Origin: Roseburia sp.
GTDB lineage: Bacteria > Bacillota > Clostridia > Lachnospirales > Lachnospiraceae
NCBI GenBank assembly: GCA_017626625.1
Contig: JAGAIK010000182.1
Coordinates: forward strand, 1 to 5,925
Direction: 5' to 3'
DNA: 5,925 bases
The notes under the pieces: model-generated
Told to the model about the DNA's origin: nothing
Database searches by the model: none
Seen by the model: only the letters and a program-made list of their open reading frames with translations
In this document: in pieces, positions 4,985 through 5,925 of the stretch
Numbering within the stretch: the stretch's first letter is position 1
Layout: each line of letters begins with the position of its first letter
Made by a program: the position numbers and the translations under genes

Positions 4985-5925
4985 ATGAAGATAAATCTTA
5001 CAAAATCACCAGAAACGCAGCCGAGAAATGACAGGCATACATTTTTTATGGTAAAACTCGCTGTATCCTACAGTATTTTTCTGTTGGTGATTCTTTTTTT
5101 GACCTTCTATCTGCACCAGGCCTCCGACAAAAATGCCAACCAGAGATTCTGGTCTCAGAACAGGTCCACTTTTGAAAGCGCTGTCACTCTGTTAAACAGT
5201 GAATTAACCATTATGGATTCCTATTGCAGACAGTTGACCCAGGATGCGGATTTCCGGCGTCTTGCCCAGATGTCAGAGGCTTCCGGCACCGATTTTTATC
5301 TCTCCGGCAGGCAGTTAAAAGACTCTCTTTCTGCCCATTTATCCGTTTACAGCGAACTGCCGGTCAATTCTTACTTTATTTATCTGCGCAACACAAATTA
5401 TGTACTGTCCGTCAACGGATTTACCACGGAAAGTCTGTATTATCTGCATAATTACAGGTTCTCCTCCGGAGAGCTTCCCAGCTTAGACGCCTGGCGGGAG
5501 CTTATTTATGCTAATAATGGTACCGGGAGCATGTATTCCCTGGCAGATTATGTACTGCCCGGCAGTGATGATGCGTATCTCTACCTTATTAATATGAATG
5601 CGCTTACATCAAGAAATGTTCCCGCCACCGCAGGTTTCCATATCAGTTACAGCAAGCTGAAAGACATTTTTTCCGGCGTATCTTTAGAAGACGGCGGCTG
5701 TGTCGTAGCGTTAGACAGTCAGAATACGCCTTTTTTTGTCATCTCAGAGGCAGGCAGCATAGCTGAAAACCAGAATGCCATTGACAGCAGATCCCTTGCT
5801 GCAGCTTTAAAGGAACTGTCTTTCTCTGACGGCTATGCCGCCTTAAAGACGGACGGCGCCGAAATGCACGTAACGCGTATTTCCACTGACTTAAACGGTC
5901 TGCAGTATTATCTGGTTCAGCCGGA
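4985..5925 (+). CDS. Membrane-anchored sensor-regulator, N-terminal part (AraC/YesS-like favoured; YesM-like histidine kinase possible)
   Basis: The visible 313 residues are the sensing half of a regulator cut by the right window edge. A basic cytoplasmic tail (1-23) is followed by one membrane helix at about 24-45 and then a long extracytoplasmic region (46-313) with no stop. The outer domain starts with a helical stretch (about 46-92, including a SELTIMDSYCRQL segment) and continues with a mixed alpha/beta region with SYFIYLRNTNYVLSVNG (about 130-146). This pattern is seen in large Firmicute AraC regulators such as YesS and YtdP, where a second helix and a C-terminal helix-turn-helix follow. 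The output domain is outside the window, so a YesM-like kinase cannot be excluded. AAAGGA at 4969-4974 is a plausible ribosome binding site, ten bases upstream. Its divergent position beside the sugar operon suggests that it senses the sugar, or the loaded binding protein, and controls the operon through the repeats at 4827-4860. Confidence 0.8.
   Translation, partial: MKINLTKSPETQPRNDRHTFFMVKLAVSYSIFLLVILFLTFYLHQASDKNANQRFWSQNRSTFESAVTLLNSELTIMDSYCRQLTQDADFRRLAQMSEASGTDFYLSGRQLKDSLSAHLSVYSELPVNSYFIYLRNTNYVLSVNGFTTESLYYLHNYRFSSGELPSLDAWRELIYANNGTGSMYSLADYVLPGSDDAYLYLINMNALTSRNVPATAGFHISYSKLKDIFSGVSLEDGGCVVALDSQNTPFFVISEAGSIAENQNAIDSRSLAAALKELSFSDGYAALKTDGAEMHVTRISTDLNGLQYYLVQP

Noticed and set aside
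5224..5451. Plus-strand 75-codon open frame inside the regulator
   Set aside because: It is in a different frame within a continuous 313-codon reading frame that has a consistent sensor-protein sequence.
1..5925. Mobile element, CRISPR array or RNA gene
   Set aside because: No transposase, terminal inverted repeats, spaced direct repeat array, tRNA-like cloverleaf or rRNA sequence was seen.

Overview
The window looks like a carbohydrate-uptake locus from a Gram-positive Firmicute, probably a clostridial gut-type bacterium such as a Lachnospiraceae member. The signs are a lipoprotein solute-binding protein with a Gly/Ser/Thr/Asn/Asp-rich linker, purine-rich AGGAGG-type ribosome binding sites, sigma-A promoters with extended -10 boxes, a CcpA-type cre-like site, and an LplABC/YtcQ-YteP-YtcP type ABC importer without its own ATPase. 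The taxonomic call is an inference from style; no marker gene is present.

Layout. Positions 1-394 (minus strand) hold the first 131 codons of a MATE-family efflux transporter, cut by the window edge. Positions 467-4733 (minus strand) form one four-gene operon, transcribed right to left: solute-binding lipoprotein (4733-3120), two inner permeases (3006-2038 and 2022-1180) and a cytoplasmic SGNH/CE12-type acetylesterase (1153-467). A Rho-independent terminator at 450-481 closes the operon, with the esterase stop codon inside its predicted tetraloop. Positions 4734-4984 are a divergent control region. Positions 4985-5925 (plus strand) hold the membrane-anchored sensor half of a regulator that runs off the right edge, most likely AraC/YesS-like, otherwise a YesM-like histidine kinase.

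How it may work. The lipoprotein captures an oligosaccharide outside the cell and the two permeases import it, probably powered by a shared MsmX-like ATPase encoded elsewhere. The esterase, which has no signal peptide, would remove acetyl groups in the cytoplasm. Similarity of the esterase to the YesT/rhamnogalacturonan acetylesterase group and of the transporter to the Lpl/Ytc group suggests acetylated pectin (rhamnogalacturonan) oligosaccharides, but the substrate is not proven.

The control region is the richest non-coding part. It holds a good promoter for each direction, two 13-bp near-palindromes repeated with a 19-bp period directly upstream of the operon -35 box (candidate activator sites), a cre-like site just after the predicted operon start point, and a small two-way terminator-like hairpin between the divergent promoters. 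A 14-bp hairpin between the binding-protein and first permease genes probably helps set the transporter stoichiometry. No insertion sequence, CRISPR array, tRNA or rRNA was seen, and nothing indicates a wholly new system.
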